Below are positions 24,047 through 32,480 of a stretch of 64,000 bases of DNA, in pieces (the stretch's first letter is position 1; each line of letters opens with the position of its first letter). The notes beneath the pieces were generated by a model. The model was not told where the DNA came from. It did not search any database and was given only the letters and a program-made list of their open reading frames with translations. Where the stretch lies: positions 682,001-746,000 of the forward strand of contig NZ_UGSI01000001.1 in NCBI RefSeq assembly GCF_900454495.1. Reading direction: 5' to 3'. Origin of the DNA: Paenibacillus macerans (GTDB lineage: Bacteria > Bacillota > Bacilli > Paenibacillales > Paenibacillaceae). A program made the position numbers and the translations under genes.

Positions 24047-24535
24047 TTAACTGCTTGTTAGTTTCAACTCCATAAACACATCTGCTCTTACATATGGCAT
24101 TGGCCCGATTTGCTCGATTGGAACATGTTTGAACCCCACCGATTCATAAAGATGAACGGCGTTTGGCAGCTTGGTGCTACTGCCCAAAAAGAGAGATTCT
24201 GCGCCAAGATCTCGTGCACGGTTAATAGCGGCCTGGACTATCTTCCGTCCGTATCCGTGTCCTCTCGACTCGGGTTTCACGCTCATCTTCGAGAGCTCGA
24301 ACACCCCAGCTCCGCTCGGCACAAGTGCAACGCAACCTACGATCGAATCTCCTGCACGCGCAATAAGTACATCCCCACCTATGTTTACGATGTTCTCTAC
24401 CGGATTATCTAGGATAACTTGGTCCGCATCTTCGATGGCGAAGACGCGGGTGATCCATTCTTCGTTAAGTGTTTTGAATGCACGAGCTTCATCGGGAGTC
24501 TTCAGTGAAGTGATTGTAAGCACTGGTTCAAACAT
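24047..24535 (-). CDS. GNAT family N-acetyltransferase
   Basis: A 162-residue acetyltransferase. The acetyl-CoA binding stretch is SVKPESRGHGYGRKIVQAAI (about residues 87-106), followed by LGSSTKLPNAVHLYESVGFK, typical of MarR-associated and PhnO-like GNATs. ATG at 24535 is preferred to an in-frame upstream Met at 24595 because AGGAGG lies 8 bases before it. The substrate is unknown. It lies in an accessory patch of single genes. Confidence 0.8.
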   Translation of the reverse strand: MFEPVLTITSLKTPDEARAFKTLNEEWITRVFAIEDADQVILDNPVENIVNIGGDVLIARAGDSIVGCVALVPSGAGVFELSKMSVKPESRGHGYGRKIVQAAINRARDLGAESLFLGSSTKLPNAVHLYESVGFKHVPIEQIGPMPYVRADVFMELKLTSS

Positions 24536-24750
24536 GATAGTTTCCTCCTCTTGTATAGTTATTACCACTGTAGAAAAAAGCGAACGATTGATCAATGTCG
24601 ATATTTATATTATTGGCATTGATAATATCTATGATCGAATGTAGGCAACGACGATATTTGCGGATTTAGTCATCAATTCAATTGAAAACAAGTAGAGATT
24701 GAAGAACGCTTCTGGTACAATATCCTCATAAAGTTGAAGGAGCGGAACTT

Positions 24751-25215
24751 ATGGAAAATGATTTAACTGAACTGTTGCGGTCCGTTATCAAAGAAGAATT
24801 GGCTCCAATGAATGAGCGCCTTGATAAGATTGAAGCTGAACAGAAAGAAATGAAACAGGACGTACAAGGAGTCAAACAGGACGTACAAGGAATCAAACAG
24901 GAAGTTCAAGGAATGAAACAGGACGTTCAAGGAGTCAAACAGGAAGTTCAAGGAATGAAACAGGAAGTTCAAGGAATGAAACTGGAAGTTCAAGGAGTCA
25001 AACAGGACGTTCAAGGAATCACACAAGACATTCAAAAAATCAATCAGGACATTCGAGAAATCAAAGAGGATCAACATTTAATTAAACGTGCAGTGTTGGA
25101 CACCAACGAACGAGTGATGAAAATGGAATCCGTCCTGGAGAACCAGCATAAAATCATTGAACTGCTCTCTACTCGCTCTATCCAGCAGGAAGCAGAACTG
25201 AAAAGAATCAAGTAA
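24751..25215 (+). CDS. Coiled-coil protein built from 21-bp tandem repeats
   Basis: A 154-residue protein. After MENDLTELLRSVIKEELAP it contains about ten 7-residue repeats of the form KQ(D/E)VQG(V/I/M), encoded by 21-bp DNA units at 24856-25065, then a non-repetitive tail ending QQEAELKRIK. The heptads predict one long coiled coil. No signal peptide is present. ATG follows AAGGAG. Similar short proteins in Bacillales have no assigned role. Near-identical adjacent repeat units suggest recent expansion by slippage or recombination. Confidence 0.75.
   Translation: MENDLTELLRSVIKEELAPMNERLDKIEAEQKEMKQDVQGVKQDVQGIKQEVQGMKQDVQGVKQEVQGMKQEVQGMKLEVQGVKQDVQGITQDIQKINQDIREIKEDQHLIKRAVLDTNERVMKMESVLENQHKIIELLSTRSIQQEAELKRIK
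24856..25065 (+). repeat. Tandem array of ten 21-bp units
   Basis: Units vary around CAGGAMGTTCAAGGARTSAAA; the first eight are close to identical and the last two have diverged. The array lies wholly inside the coiled-coil gene and preserves its frame. Confidence 0.9.
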
Positions 25216-25300
25216 ATCAATCCGATGCGGCGGCAGCGGATTTTCTTTTTTACTGGTGATTTCTTCCGGCTGGAATTAGTGAAAGCGCGATCCGAAGAAG

Positions 25301-25366
25301 GATGAACTCTTCGTTTGTAAGATTGAAAAGAGGCCAATATTGAACTTGGAATTCTCTCTGCATATT
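25301..25366 (-). pseudogene. Fragment of a GNAT acetyltransferase gene
   Basis: This 66-bp stretch matches 26986-27051, inside the intact minus-strand GNAT gene, at nearly 90 percent by eye (shared core GAACTTGGAATTC, GAAAAGAGGCCA). Nothing of the rest of that gene is present nearby, so it is a remnant of a lost paralogue or a partial duplication. The remainder of 25216-25590 has only one TGCAAAAGCTTTTGCA palindrome (25440-25463). Confidence 0.65.
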
Positions 25367-25593
25367 AATGACTGGTGGAGTTGACGCTGAAAACCGGGTT
25401 TATCGTTTTTTATGGGAAGAGGGACGGCCCGCTGGGATCAACTGCAAAAGCTTTTGCATTTCGTGGGATATCCCCTCTTCCTAGTAGCCCGTACGTGAAA
25501 ACCAACTCAACACAAACTAGAACTAGTCCTAAAATTTGGAATTTAATTGCCGATAATTAACATATATCCGTATTGGGGGAGTGATGTTTTTTG

Positions 25594-26613
25594 ATGATTA
25601 GGAGAAAGTGTATTTCTGGATTGATGGTTGTCTTTTATCTGTTGTTTTCCATTGTGACACCCGTCTCAGCAGAGGGTTCTAAAAGTTCATCCTTAGCGTT
25701 TTCGATTCCAGCAAATACTTTTTGTGATCAGTCACATACCTTAGAGCTATCACTGAACATAACAAATCTAAACCGTTCAAGCTCTAGCGTAAAATTAGAG
25801 CTAAACCGTTACGATGGAAGTTCATTTGCGGAGGCAGGCTCCTCATATAATGGAGTTTCTTCCAGCCTTGTTCCAGGTGTGGATGTAACTTTATCCCCAC
25901 TTGAAACAGCGACCTATCACGTCTCTTTTGGGGGTAAATTATCGAATTGCGAGGACAGACCTTTTTCCGGTGCATTTGTTGCTGGGGGTGACGATGCAAC
26001 GTTCGTTGCATCAGGGTTTGTATTTGGTTCGCTTGGGAGTGTTCCGATCATAATCAATAATGGATCTCCGTGGCAGTACGATGGGGGCGATGGTGAAAAT
26101 GGCGATACTCCTATAAACAATCCGATAAATACTCCTATTGATGTTTGCAGTGTAGAAAATAACGATTCATTAATCCATGCAATGACTTCGAATAGCGATC
26201 AGTATGGGGTTGCTGCGGCAAGCAGCTATGACACATATTATGATACGCAGCCGTTCCATGCTTTCGACAACAGTTGTTTTCCTTGGGAATCCGCAAATGG
26301 TGAAAAGTCAGGTTGGATTCAATACGAGTTTTTTGATGCAAAAGTAGTTAATAAATACTCGATTCGTATGAAACAAAATGATCCAAATCACGGCTTTGTA
26401 CAATCACCGAACTCTTGGTTTTTTGAAGCATATGATGGTCAAGAATGGGTAGTGTTAGATACTCAGAGCAATGTTACGGACTGGAACCCGGATATCACCA
26501 AAGAGTTTTCGTTCCAGAACGCAACCCCGTATAATAAATATAGACTTAGAATAACCGCCAATAATGGAGGGAACTTGGTTAATATAAGCGAAATTGGCAT
26601 GATGGGTTATTAG
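25594..26613 (+). CDS. Secreted protein with discoidin/F5-8 type C-like carbohydrate-binding domain
   Basis: A 339-residue exported protein. The signal peptide is MIRRKCISGLMVVFYLLFSI through PVSAEGS. Residues 30-150 form a beta-rich domain with paired Cys (FCDQ, NCED). A Gly/Asn/Pro linker follows (about 160-185). The C-terminal domain (NSDQYGVAAASSYDTYYD, AFDNSCFPWESANGEKSGW, IQYEFFDAKVVNKYSIRM) has the discoidin-fold pattern. It probably binds surface or polymer glycans. The gene is visibly AT-richer than the core genes, suggesting acquisition. ATG at 25594 (TTG at 25591 also possible) follows GGGGGAG. Confidence 0.7.
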   Translation: MIRRKCISGLMVVFYLLFSIVTPVSAEGSKSSSLAFSIPANTFCDQSHTLELSLNITNLNRSSSSVKLELNRYDGSSFAEAGSSYNGVSSSLVPGVDVTLSPLETATYHVSFGGKLSNCEDRPFSGAFVAGGDDATFVASGFVFGSLGSVPIIINNGSPWQYDGGDGENGDTPINNPINTPIDVCSVENNDSLIHAMTSNSDQYGVAAASSYDTYYDTQPFHAFDNSCFPWESANGEKSGWIQYEFFDAKVVNKYSIRMKQNDPNHGFVQSPNSWFFEAYDGQEWVVLDTQSNVTDWNPDITKEFSFQNATPYNKYRLRITANNGGNLVNISEIGMMGY

Positions 26614-26622
26614 TATACATTT

Positions 26623-26650
26623 AAAAGCACCTTCGGGTGCTTTTTCTTTT
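26623..26650 (+). terminator. Terminator after the discoidin-like gene
   Basis: AAAAGCACC-TTCG-GGTGCTTTTT: a stable UUCG tetraloop and T-rich tail. Confidence 0.9.
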
Positions 26651-26706
26651 GAGAAAGGCCCCGATCTGAATACAGGTGCATCAAGGGGCTTTCATTTAAG
26701 GAAAAG

Positions 26707-27219
26707 TTACTTGTAAAAGTAAGAAGAGTGGTATAAACCTGTCGGTTCATAAAATTCGTCATGCGAATACTTGAAACCTAACTTCAATAACATTTTTTTA
26801 GAAGCTTCGTTATTGGGGTTATGGCCTGCAAATAAGTTATCAACTTTCTTTATATCGAAGGCATATTGAATAACAGCATTTACGGCTTCTGTTGCATAGC
26901 CGCTCCCCCAATGACTACTTTTAAGATGTACTCCAATCTCACAAATATTTTTTTCTATGGCGTACGGGCGCAGGCCACAACAACCAATGAATTCTTCGTT
27001 TGTTAGACTGAAAAGAGGCCAGTATTGAACTTGGAATTCCTTCTGCATATTCATTTCTTTATTCAATCTATCTTTAACTTGTTCGAGTGAAAACAAGCCA
27101 TTTGCAGAAATGTATCTTGTGACAGCTGGATCTCCCCATAGTGTATATGCCAAGTCAATGTCATTATTATCCCAGTGGGAAAAAGCTATGCGGGAAGTTT
27201 TTAAAAAGTACTTTCTCAT
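26707..27219 (-). CDS. GNAT family N-acetyltransferase (RimJ/RimL-like)
   Basis: A 170-residue protein of the RimJ/RimL type, which acetylates N-termini of proteins or small acceptors. Features are the N-terminal LKTSRIAFSHW, CCGLRPYAIEKNICEIGVHL (strand beta-4 region) and the acetyl-CoA segment SSHWGSGYATEAVNAVIQYA (about residues 100-119), then NPNNEASKKMLLKLGF. ATG at 27219 is 9 bases after AAGG. The gene is AT-rich compared with the core. A 66-bp part of it is duplicated at 25301-25366. Confidence 0.82.
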   Translation of the reverse strand: MRKYFLKTSRIAFSHWDNNDIDLAYTLWGDPAVTRYISANGLFSLEQVKDRLNKEMNMQKEFQVQYWPLFSLTNEEFIGCCGLRPYAIEKNICEIGVHLKSSHWGSGYATEAVNAVIQYAFDIKKVDNLFAGHNPNNEASKKMLLKLGFKYSHDEFYEPTGLYHSSYFYK

Positions 27220-27339
27220 AACCAATTACCTTCTTCCATCTATTTCTTTCTTTAGACTAACATAAAATCTCGAAAAATGAATGTGTTTCATTCTGCGAAA
27301 GTCGAGTTATAAAATGGGGAGTTTTTCTGCCGTGATCAT

Positions 27340-27374
27340 AAAAAAATCGGGGCCCCCTTGCGAGGGCCCCATCA
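27340..27374 (-). terminator. Strong GC hairpin, terminator-like on the minus strand
   Basis: GGGGCCC-CCTTGCGA-GGGCCCC with T-rich ATTTTTTTATG on the minus strand. It would insulate the GNAT gene from antisense transcription. The rest of 27220-27596 holds nothing I can support: a short open frame at 27281-27523 has no ribosome site and reads through this hairpin. Confidence 0.5.
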
Positions 27375-27596
27375 TGGGAGAGGAGAAACCGGACGAAGAG
27401 CTTATGGGGAAACGTAAGTCTTCTCCGCGGTTGTCTACGACATTTGGTGATGTCGATACTACAATTGTGTCCGGGAAGTACGATTATATACCTCTCACGA
27501 AGAAAAAAATTATGATCTATTGATTTTTCAATCCGCGGCGGATTGTGGTACGATATCGACAGGAATTTTCAGGCATACATAAGGGTGTGAATATTC

Positions 27597-28166
27597 ATGA
27601 GAGTCATTTCGGGCAGCGCCCGGGGCCGGGCGCTTAAGGCGGTTCCCGGTATGGGGACGCGGCCCACGACGGATAAAGTGAAGGAAGCGGTGTTCAGCAT
27701 CATCGGTCCTTACTTTGAAGGAGGAGCGGCGTTGGATCTGTTTGCCGGCACAGGGGGCCTCGGCATCGAAGCGCTGAGCCGCGGCATGGACAAGGCCGTA
27801 TTTATCGACAAAGAGTACAAAAGCATTGAAACCGTCCGCGCCAATTTGCAGGCAACCGGGCTGACGGAGCGGGCCGAGGTGTACAAAAACGATGCGGAAA
27901 GAGCGCTGAAAGCTTTGGCCAAACGCGAAGCCGCCTTTGATCTGGTATTTCTGGACCCGCCTTACCGGCTAAAGCACGGAGATAAGCTGATGGAGCAAAT
28001 GGACGAGCTTAAGCTGCTGAAGGAAGGGGCTACGATCGTTCTGGAGTACGAATCCTCCTATGCGTATCCGGAACGGTTTGGAAACTTTACGCAGCGCCGC
28101 AAGGCGGAATACGGGGAAACGGCCGTATCCGTTTATGATTACGAACGAGAAACCAGCGCGGTCTAA
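27597..28166 (+). CDS. rsmD: 16S rRNA (guanine(966)-N2)-methyltransferase
   Basis: SAM-dependent methyltransferase acting on G966 of 16S rRNA during 30S assembly. The 189-residue protein has the RsmD start MRVISGSARGRAL, the SAM motif LDLFAGTGGLGIEALSRG (about residues 45-62) and the catalytic FLDPPY (about 122-127). It is followed 28 bases later by coaD, the universal Bacillales pair. The AAGGGTG ribosome site is modest. Confidence 0.93.
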   Translation: MRVISGSARGRALKAVPGMGTRPTTDKVKEAVFSIIGPYFEGGAALDLFAGTGGLGIEALSRGMDKAVFIDKEYKSIETVRANLQATGLTERAEVYKNDAERALKALAKREAAFDLVFLDPPYRLKHGDKLMEQMDELKLLKEGATIVLEYESSYAYPERFGNFTQRRKAEYGETAVSVYDYERETSAV

Positions 28167-28194
28167 CCGCTAAGATTGGAGAGGAACAAAAGGC

Positions 28195-28713
28195 ATGAAA
28201 GAACCAGGAAATAATCATCCGCGAATCGCCGTCTATCCGGGCAGCTTCGATCCGGTAACCAAAGGGCATATGGACATCATTCAACGGGCTTCGCGCCAAT
28301 TCGACAAGCTGATTGTGGCGGTGCTGAACAATTTAAGCAAAAACCCGTTGTTTACGGTAGAAGAACGAAAACAACTGTTGACCGAGGCCACCGGACATTT
28401 GCCGAACGTGGAGATCGACAGTTTCCGCGACCTGCTCGTCAACTATATGAGCCTCAAGCAGGCTCACGTCATCGTGCGCGGCATCCGCTCCGTCACCGAT
28501 TTCGAATACGAACTCCAGCTCGCGTCAACCAATCACAAGCTGAACAGCGACGTGGAGACGATTTTTATGATGACGAATCCGAAATATTCTTATTTAAGCT
28601 CCAGCATTGTCAAGGAGATCGCCAGCTTTCACGGAGACGTCAGCGACCTTGTGCCGCCGGAAGTAGAACTGGCGCTGCAGCATAAATTCGCCGGCCGGAC
28701 GGGCAAAAATTAA
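28195..28713 (+). CDS. coaD: Phosphopantetheine adenylyltransferase
   Basis: Penultimate step of coenzyme A synthesis: transfers AMP from ATP to 4'-phosphopantetheine. The 172-residue protein shows AVYPGSFDPVTKGHMDII (nucleotidyltransferase T/HxGH motif), NYMSLKQAHVIVRGIRSVTD and TNPKYSYLSSSIVKEIA. GAGAGGAAC precedes ATG at 28195. Its TAA overlaps the TAA of the convergent ylbJ gene by the palindrome TTAA. Confidence 0.96.
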   Translation: MKEPGNNHPRIAVYPGSFDPVTKGHMDIIQRASRQFDKLIVAVLNNLSKNPLFTVEERKQLLTEATGHLPNVEIDSFRDLLVNYMSLKQAHVIVRGIRSVTDFEYELQLASTNHKLNSDVETIFMMTNPKYSYLSSSIVKEIASFHGDVSDLVPPEVELALQHKFAGRTGKN

Positions 28714-29948
28714 CGTTCGCTCCGGCGGCTCCATACGAGCGCAATGGTAGCGAATCCGAGCGTTAACAGCGCCAGCATCCATAGCTGCCATCCCATCACC
28801 CCGAACGCTTGCTGCCAGGTCGGCAGCCAGGCCGCCGGGGTGTCGTGTCCTGTGCCGGTTTGTCCTTCCTGGGCAAAGGCAAAGGCGGGAAAGGCGCCGG
28901 GCAGCCAGCCGTTAAGCGGCTTCCACAGTAGCAGCGTAATGGCGTACGCATAAGCTCCATGCAGCAGGCGGTTCAGCAGGAAAAAACGTTCGCGAATTCC
29001 GGCCGGCCCGAGAATCGCCCGGACCTGAAGGTAGGCGCATAAACCGCTCCAACCGAGGGCGGCGCCCAGCAGGGCGGTGAATACCGCCGGCGGCAGCGCC
29101 GGGGAAGACAGCCGGGACATGGCGTACGAGCCGAGGTGAACCTCCAGCAGGCTTTTGACGGTGACGGAAAAAAAAGTTCCCGGCAAAGCCAGGAGTATGA
29201 CATGAATCAGGATCGAAAAAATAAGCATGTAGCCGCCGGTGATCATCAGCGTTTGCACGCCGGAAGTCACGGTATCGCCAAGCAGCTTGCCGAGGCTGCG
29301 GCCGTCCTCCTGGCGGGCACGCTCCGTATTGCGGAGCGCCTGGCGAAGCCGGGACGAGCGGCGCCGGCTGCAGCTGTTCGAAGCGGACGGTTCCGCGGCG
29401 TTCCGGGCCGGGGTACGATCCCGCCAAAGAACATGCAGCGTGACCCCGGCGGCCAGTCCGGCGGCCCAGTGCACGGCGAGCAGAAGCAAGCCGAATTCGG
29501 GGCGGCCGAAAAAACCGGCGCCGATGACGATCACCAGCAGCATCGGGCTGCAAAAATGGGCCGCACCGGCGATTCGTTCCGCTTCGTTTGCGGAGATTTT
29601 ACCCTGCTTGAATAAAGTTGCCGCCGTATCGGCGGCGGCCGGAAAGCCGGCGGTCATGCCAAGCGGCAGCACCCAGCCGAAGGAGCCGGGAAGACCGAGC
29701 AGCCTGCGCGTAAAAGGTTCAAGCAGCGTGCCGATGCCGTGGGCGAATCCGCCTGCGAGGAGCATTTGCGATAACATCACGAACGGGAGCAAAGCGGGAA
29801 AAACGATGTGCCACCAGATAGAAAGTCCCTGTCCGGAGGCTTTAAACGCTTCGCCCGGAGCATATACGACGCACACGACAAGCAGAACGGCCAGCAGCCC
29901 CGTGAAAGCGGTGGAAGCGCGGCTGCCGGCGAAGCTTTTTAAGTTCAT
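28710..29948 (-). CDS. ylbJ: Sporulation integral membrane protein YlbJ
   Basis: A 412-residue polytopic membrane protein with nucleoside-recognition (Gate) domains, conserved in spore formers and needed for normal sporulation in Bacillus subtilis. Gate signatures are visible: MTAGFPAAADTAATLFKQGK, IAGAAHFCSPMLLVIVIGAG and a matching second half GYMLIFSILIHVILLALP. A basic, Arg/Ser-rich loop lies between the halves (about residues 185-215). ATG at 29948 follows GAAGGTGAATCC. It is convergent with coaD and divergent from ylbL. Confidence 0.88.
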   Translation of the reverse strand: MNLKSFAGSRASTAFTGLLAVLLVVCVVYAPGEAFKASGQGLSIWWHIVFPALLPFVMLSQMLLAGGFAHGIGTLLEPFTRRLLGLPGSFGWVLPLGMTAGFPAAADTAATLFKQGKISANEAERIAGAAHFCSPMLLVIVIGAGFFGRPEFGLLLLAVHWAAGLAAGVTLHVLWRDRTPARNAAEPSASNSCSRRRSSRLRQALRNTERARQEDGRSLGKLLGDTVTSGVQTLMITGGYMLIFSILIHVILLALPGTFFSVTVKSLLEVHLGSYAMSRLSSPALPPAVFTALLGAALGWSGLCAYLQVRAILGPAGIRERFFLLNRLLHGAYAYAITLLLWKPLNGWLPGAFPAFAFAQEGQTGTGHDTPAAWLPTWQQAFGVMGWQLWMLALLTLGFATIALVWSRRSER

Positions 29949-30090
29949 TCGGATTCACCTTCTTCATAAGTAGATCATATAGTACATGCTATGCAGCAGC
30001 CGTGAAATGCAGACTAGCCGTTTGCGGCCGGGCGCTACGCCCGTCCGGCCATCAACCGTCTGCCGCCGCGTCATGAAGGGAGAGCGAATC

Positions 30091-31116
30091 ATGCGTCAAT
30101 CAAGATCCATAGCGATAAAAGCGGGGCTATACGTCCTGACGATGGCCGTGATCGTATATGTGGTCGTTTTTATGAATACGCCGTACATGATCAATCAGCC
30201 GGGGACCGCCGAGGAGGTTAAACCGATAGTCAGCATCGAGTCGGGGGATAAGGAGGAGAAAGGCGCTTTTATGCTAACGACGGTATCCGTCAGCTACGCC
30301 AATTTGTGGATGCTCGCCACATCCCCGTTCAACAAGGATGCCGAAGTGGTCCGCAAGGAGCCGGATCGCAACGATGCGGAATATGAGACGGAGCAGCGCT
30401 ATTATATGAGCAGTTCGCAGTCCAGCGCGGTGATGGCGGCCTACCGCAAAGCCGGGGTGAAATACGACGTGGTGTCCCAGTATGTTTTTATTATCGGACT
30501 GTCCAAAGAAAGCGAACCGAAAGGCAACTTCCTGTCCGGAGACATTATTCGCGCGGTGGACGGCCAGCCGGTGAAACGGTTTGAGGATCTGGCCCCTTCG
30601 CTTCAAGGGAAAAAGCCCGGGGACATCGTTCCCGTGCAGCTTTCGCGGGATGGAAAAACGGTCGAGGAGCAGGTGGAGCTGGTTCAGATCGTCGATGCGG
30701 AAGGCATACGCAAAGCGGGGCTGGGCGTGAGCGTCGGGGAAGTGCTGAAAGTGGAGGCGGCGGACAAGGCGAAAGAAGTCACTTTTGCCGATACGGAGAT
30801 CGGCGGTCCTTCGGCGGGACTGATGTTTACGCTGGAAATTTACAACCAGCTGACGCCCGGGGATTTAACGAAAGGACACCGCATCGCCGGAACCGGCACG
30901 ATCTCGGAGGACGGCACCGTCGGGCCGATCGGCGGCGTCCAGTTCAAGATCGTCGCTGCGGAGCGGGAGAAGGCCGAAATATTTTTCGTTCCGGAAGCGA
31001 ATTATAAAGACGCCAAAGCAAAAGCGGAGAAAATCGGTTCGAAAATGGAGCTCGTGCCGGTCAAAAAGCTCGACGACGCGCTGAATTATTTGCAGGCGCT
31101 TAAGCCGAAAGCCTAA
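30091..31116 (+). CDS. ylbL: PDZ and Lon-like serine protease, membrane anchored (YlbL/SepM type)
   Basis: A 341-residue protein with an N-terminal transmembrane anchor (SIAIKAGLYVLTMAVIVYVV), an extracellular PDZ domain (FLSGDIIRAVDGQPVKRFED, about residues 150-170) and a C-terminal Lon-type protease domain. The catalytic Ser is in GGPSAGLMFTLEIYNQL (about 245) and the Lys in GTVGPIGGVQFKIVAAERE. Relatives process signalling peptides (SepM) or cell-division and DNA-damage factors (YlbL in Bacillus). ATG at 30091 follows AAGGGAGAG and gives exactly the family length. Whether it could process the pro-peptide encoded at 41335-41454 is unknown. Confidence 0.9.
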   Translation: MRQSRSIAIKAGLYVLTMAVIVYVVVFMNTPYMINQPGTAEEVKPIVSIESGDKEEKGAFMLTTVSVSYANLWMLATSPFNKDAEVVRKEPDRNDAEYETEQRYYMSSSQSSAVMAAYRKAGVKYDVVSQYVFIIGLSKESEPKGNFLSGDIIRAVDGQPVKRFEDLAPSLQGKKPGDIVPVQLSRDGKTVEEQVELVQIVDAEGIRKAGLGVSVGEVLKVEAADKAKEVTFADTEIGGPSAGLMFTLEIYNQLTPGDLTKGHRIAGTGTISEDGTVGPIGGVQFKIVAAEREKAEIFFVPEANYKDAKAKAEKIGSKMELVPVKKLDDALNYLQALKPKA

Positions 31117-32357
31117 ACCCGAATCGGGGGCTGACGGTATTCCCGGAACAGCTGCTCGGCCTGGCGGACGGGCATGCCGTTGGCATATGCGGCGGCGGCC
31201 CGGATATCGAGCGTTAGCTGGGGATGATCAAGCTCTGCGGCCCGGGTAACGACCGGCAGTTTGGCGCGCTTTTTCATTCGCTTCAGCAGTTCCTGGCCCC
31301 GGTTGCTAAACGCCAGCACGCGCAGGTAGCCCGGACCTTCCGCCAGCGCCTCGGGTGTCAGCAGATCCCGCGGATGCTGCAGCAACGCATGCAGCAAGGT
31401 GCGCTGCAGCTTCGTGTAGGTGTACCGTTTCGTCTTGAGCTTGGCCAGCAGCTCGGATACGGTCGGCTTTTCCAGCAGCGGCAGCGCTTTTTTGATGCGG
31501 TACTCCAAGCCTTCGGTCATTTCGTGGCAGGCGCGGAGCTGCTCGGGCGAAGCGAGCAGCAGCTGGTGAAACAGCGGCGCGGCCAGGTTCTCCCACGTCA
31601 CGGGGCCGCGTCCCGCCGCGAATTCGCGGGCGAGGATGTCCGCCGTGAAGGGCGGGAGATACGGCACAGCCGCGTCCAGGCCGCCGCCGGCGATCAGCCG
31701 GCGCACGGCGGTGGCGCTGGCGATGCGCGCGTCCGTCGGCGCGGCATCGTTGTACCCCGCGGCCCGGCGCCGGACCGTGACCGGCGCGATGCCGCTGTGG
31801 AGCCGCCGCAGCGCGATCAGGTAGTGCAGCCCCAAACTGTTGTTGGGCTGCTCCAGCAGCGCGCGCGCTGCGGCGGCGTCGGCGCCGGCGGCAGGGCCTC
31901 CGGCGAGCAGGCGCGCGGCCGCGGCGGCGTAGGCGGCGGGGAAGCTCGCCCCGGTGGCGAGCTCCTCCGCGACCGCCGCCTTCAGTGCGCCGCCGCCGGC
32001 GGCGAGCCGCTCGGCAAGCGGCTGCAGCGCCTCAAGCGCGCCGGCCTCGCTGCCGAAGCACAGATGCGTCGCGACGCCCGTCGCCTCGAGCAGCGCCACC
32101 GCGCCGTAGGCGAACCACTCCGCCGGCTGCGCCGCGTATGCGATCGGCAGCTCGAGCACGAGATCGGCGCCGAGGCGCAGCGCCATTTCCGCCCGCGCCC
32201 ATTTGTCCACGATCGCCGGCTCGCCGCGCTGCAAAAAATCGCCGCTCATGACGGCGATGACCGCGTCCGCCGCCGTCAAGCGCTGCGCCTCGGCGAAGTG
32301 GTAAACATGCCCGTTGTGGAGCGGATTATATTCAACAATGATTCCGACGACATTCAC
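31113..32357 (-). CDS. tmcAL: tRNA(Met) cytidine acetate ligase
   Basis: Cytoplasmic enzyme of the nucleotidyltransferase superfamily (formerly YlbM) that makes N4-acetylcytidine at the wobble base of elongator tRNA-Met from acetate and ATP. The 414-residue protein starts with the diagnostic GIIVEYNPLHNGHVYHF, followed by AVMSGDFLQRGEPAIVDKWA and LVLELPIAYAAQPAEWFA. GTG at 32357 is supported by AAAGGAG upstream. The middle (about residues 105-180) is extremely Ala/Gly-rich and the DNA there is far more GC-rich than the neighbours. Stop codons overlap those of ylbL. Confidence 0.92.
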   Translation of the reverse strand: MNVVGIIVEYNPLHNGHVYHFAEAQRLTAADAVIAVMSGDFLQRGEPAIVDKWARAEMALRLGADLVLELPIAYAAQPAEWFAYGAVALLEATGVATHLCFGSEAGALEALQPLAERLAAGGGALKAAVAEELATGASFPAAYAAAAARLLAGGPAAGADAAAARALLEQPNNSLGLHYLIALRRLHSGIAPVTVRRRAAGYNDAAPTDARIASATAVRRLIAGGGLDAAVPYLPPFTADILAREFAAGRGPVTWENLAAPLFHQLLLASPEQLRACHEMTEGLEYRIKKALPLLEKPTVSELLAKLKTKRYTYTKLQRTLLHALLQHPRDLLTPEALAEGPGYLRVLAFSNRGQELLKRMKKRAKLPVVTRAAELDHPQLTLDIRAAAAYANGMPVRQAEQLFREYRQPPIRV

Positions 32358-32480
32358 GTTGCGGATCGACTCCTTTGTGAAAGACTTATTTGGCTCAACC
32401 TAGAAATCAGCCATGACTAACGGGTTAATCACGAATGATCTGGCTGATCTGGCTATCCGGGCATTGGCATTCTCTGCGCT

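Noticed and set aside
24856..25065. Possible CRISPR array
   Set aside because: The repeats are contiguous 21-bp units without spacers and encode protein heptads.
24763..25077. Minus-strand Leu/Phe-rich repeat protein opposite the coiled-coil gene
   Set aside because: It is produced by the 21-bp repeats read backwards; the plus frame has the ribosome site and a sensible heptad pattern.
27281..27523. An 80-codon plus-strand frame between GNAT and rsmD
   Set aside because: No ribosome site, it runs through a strong GC hairpin, and the product looks random.
31224..32420. A 398-codon plus-strand frame opposite tmcAL
   Set aside because: High GC suppresses stops; the product is Arg/Gln/Ala-rich nonsense, while the minus frame has clear TmcAL motifs.
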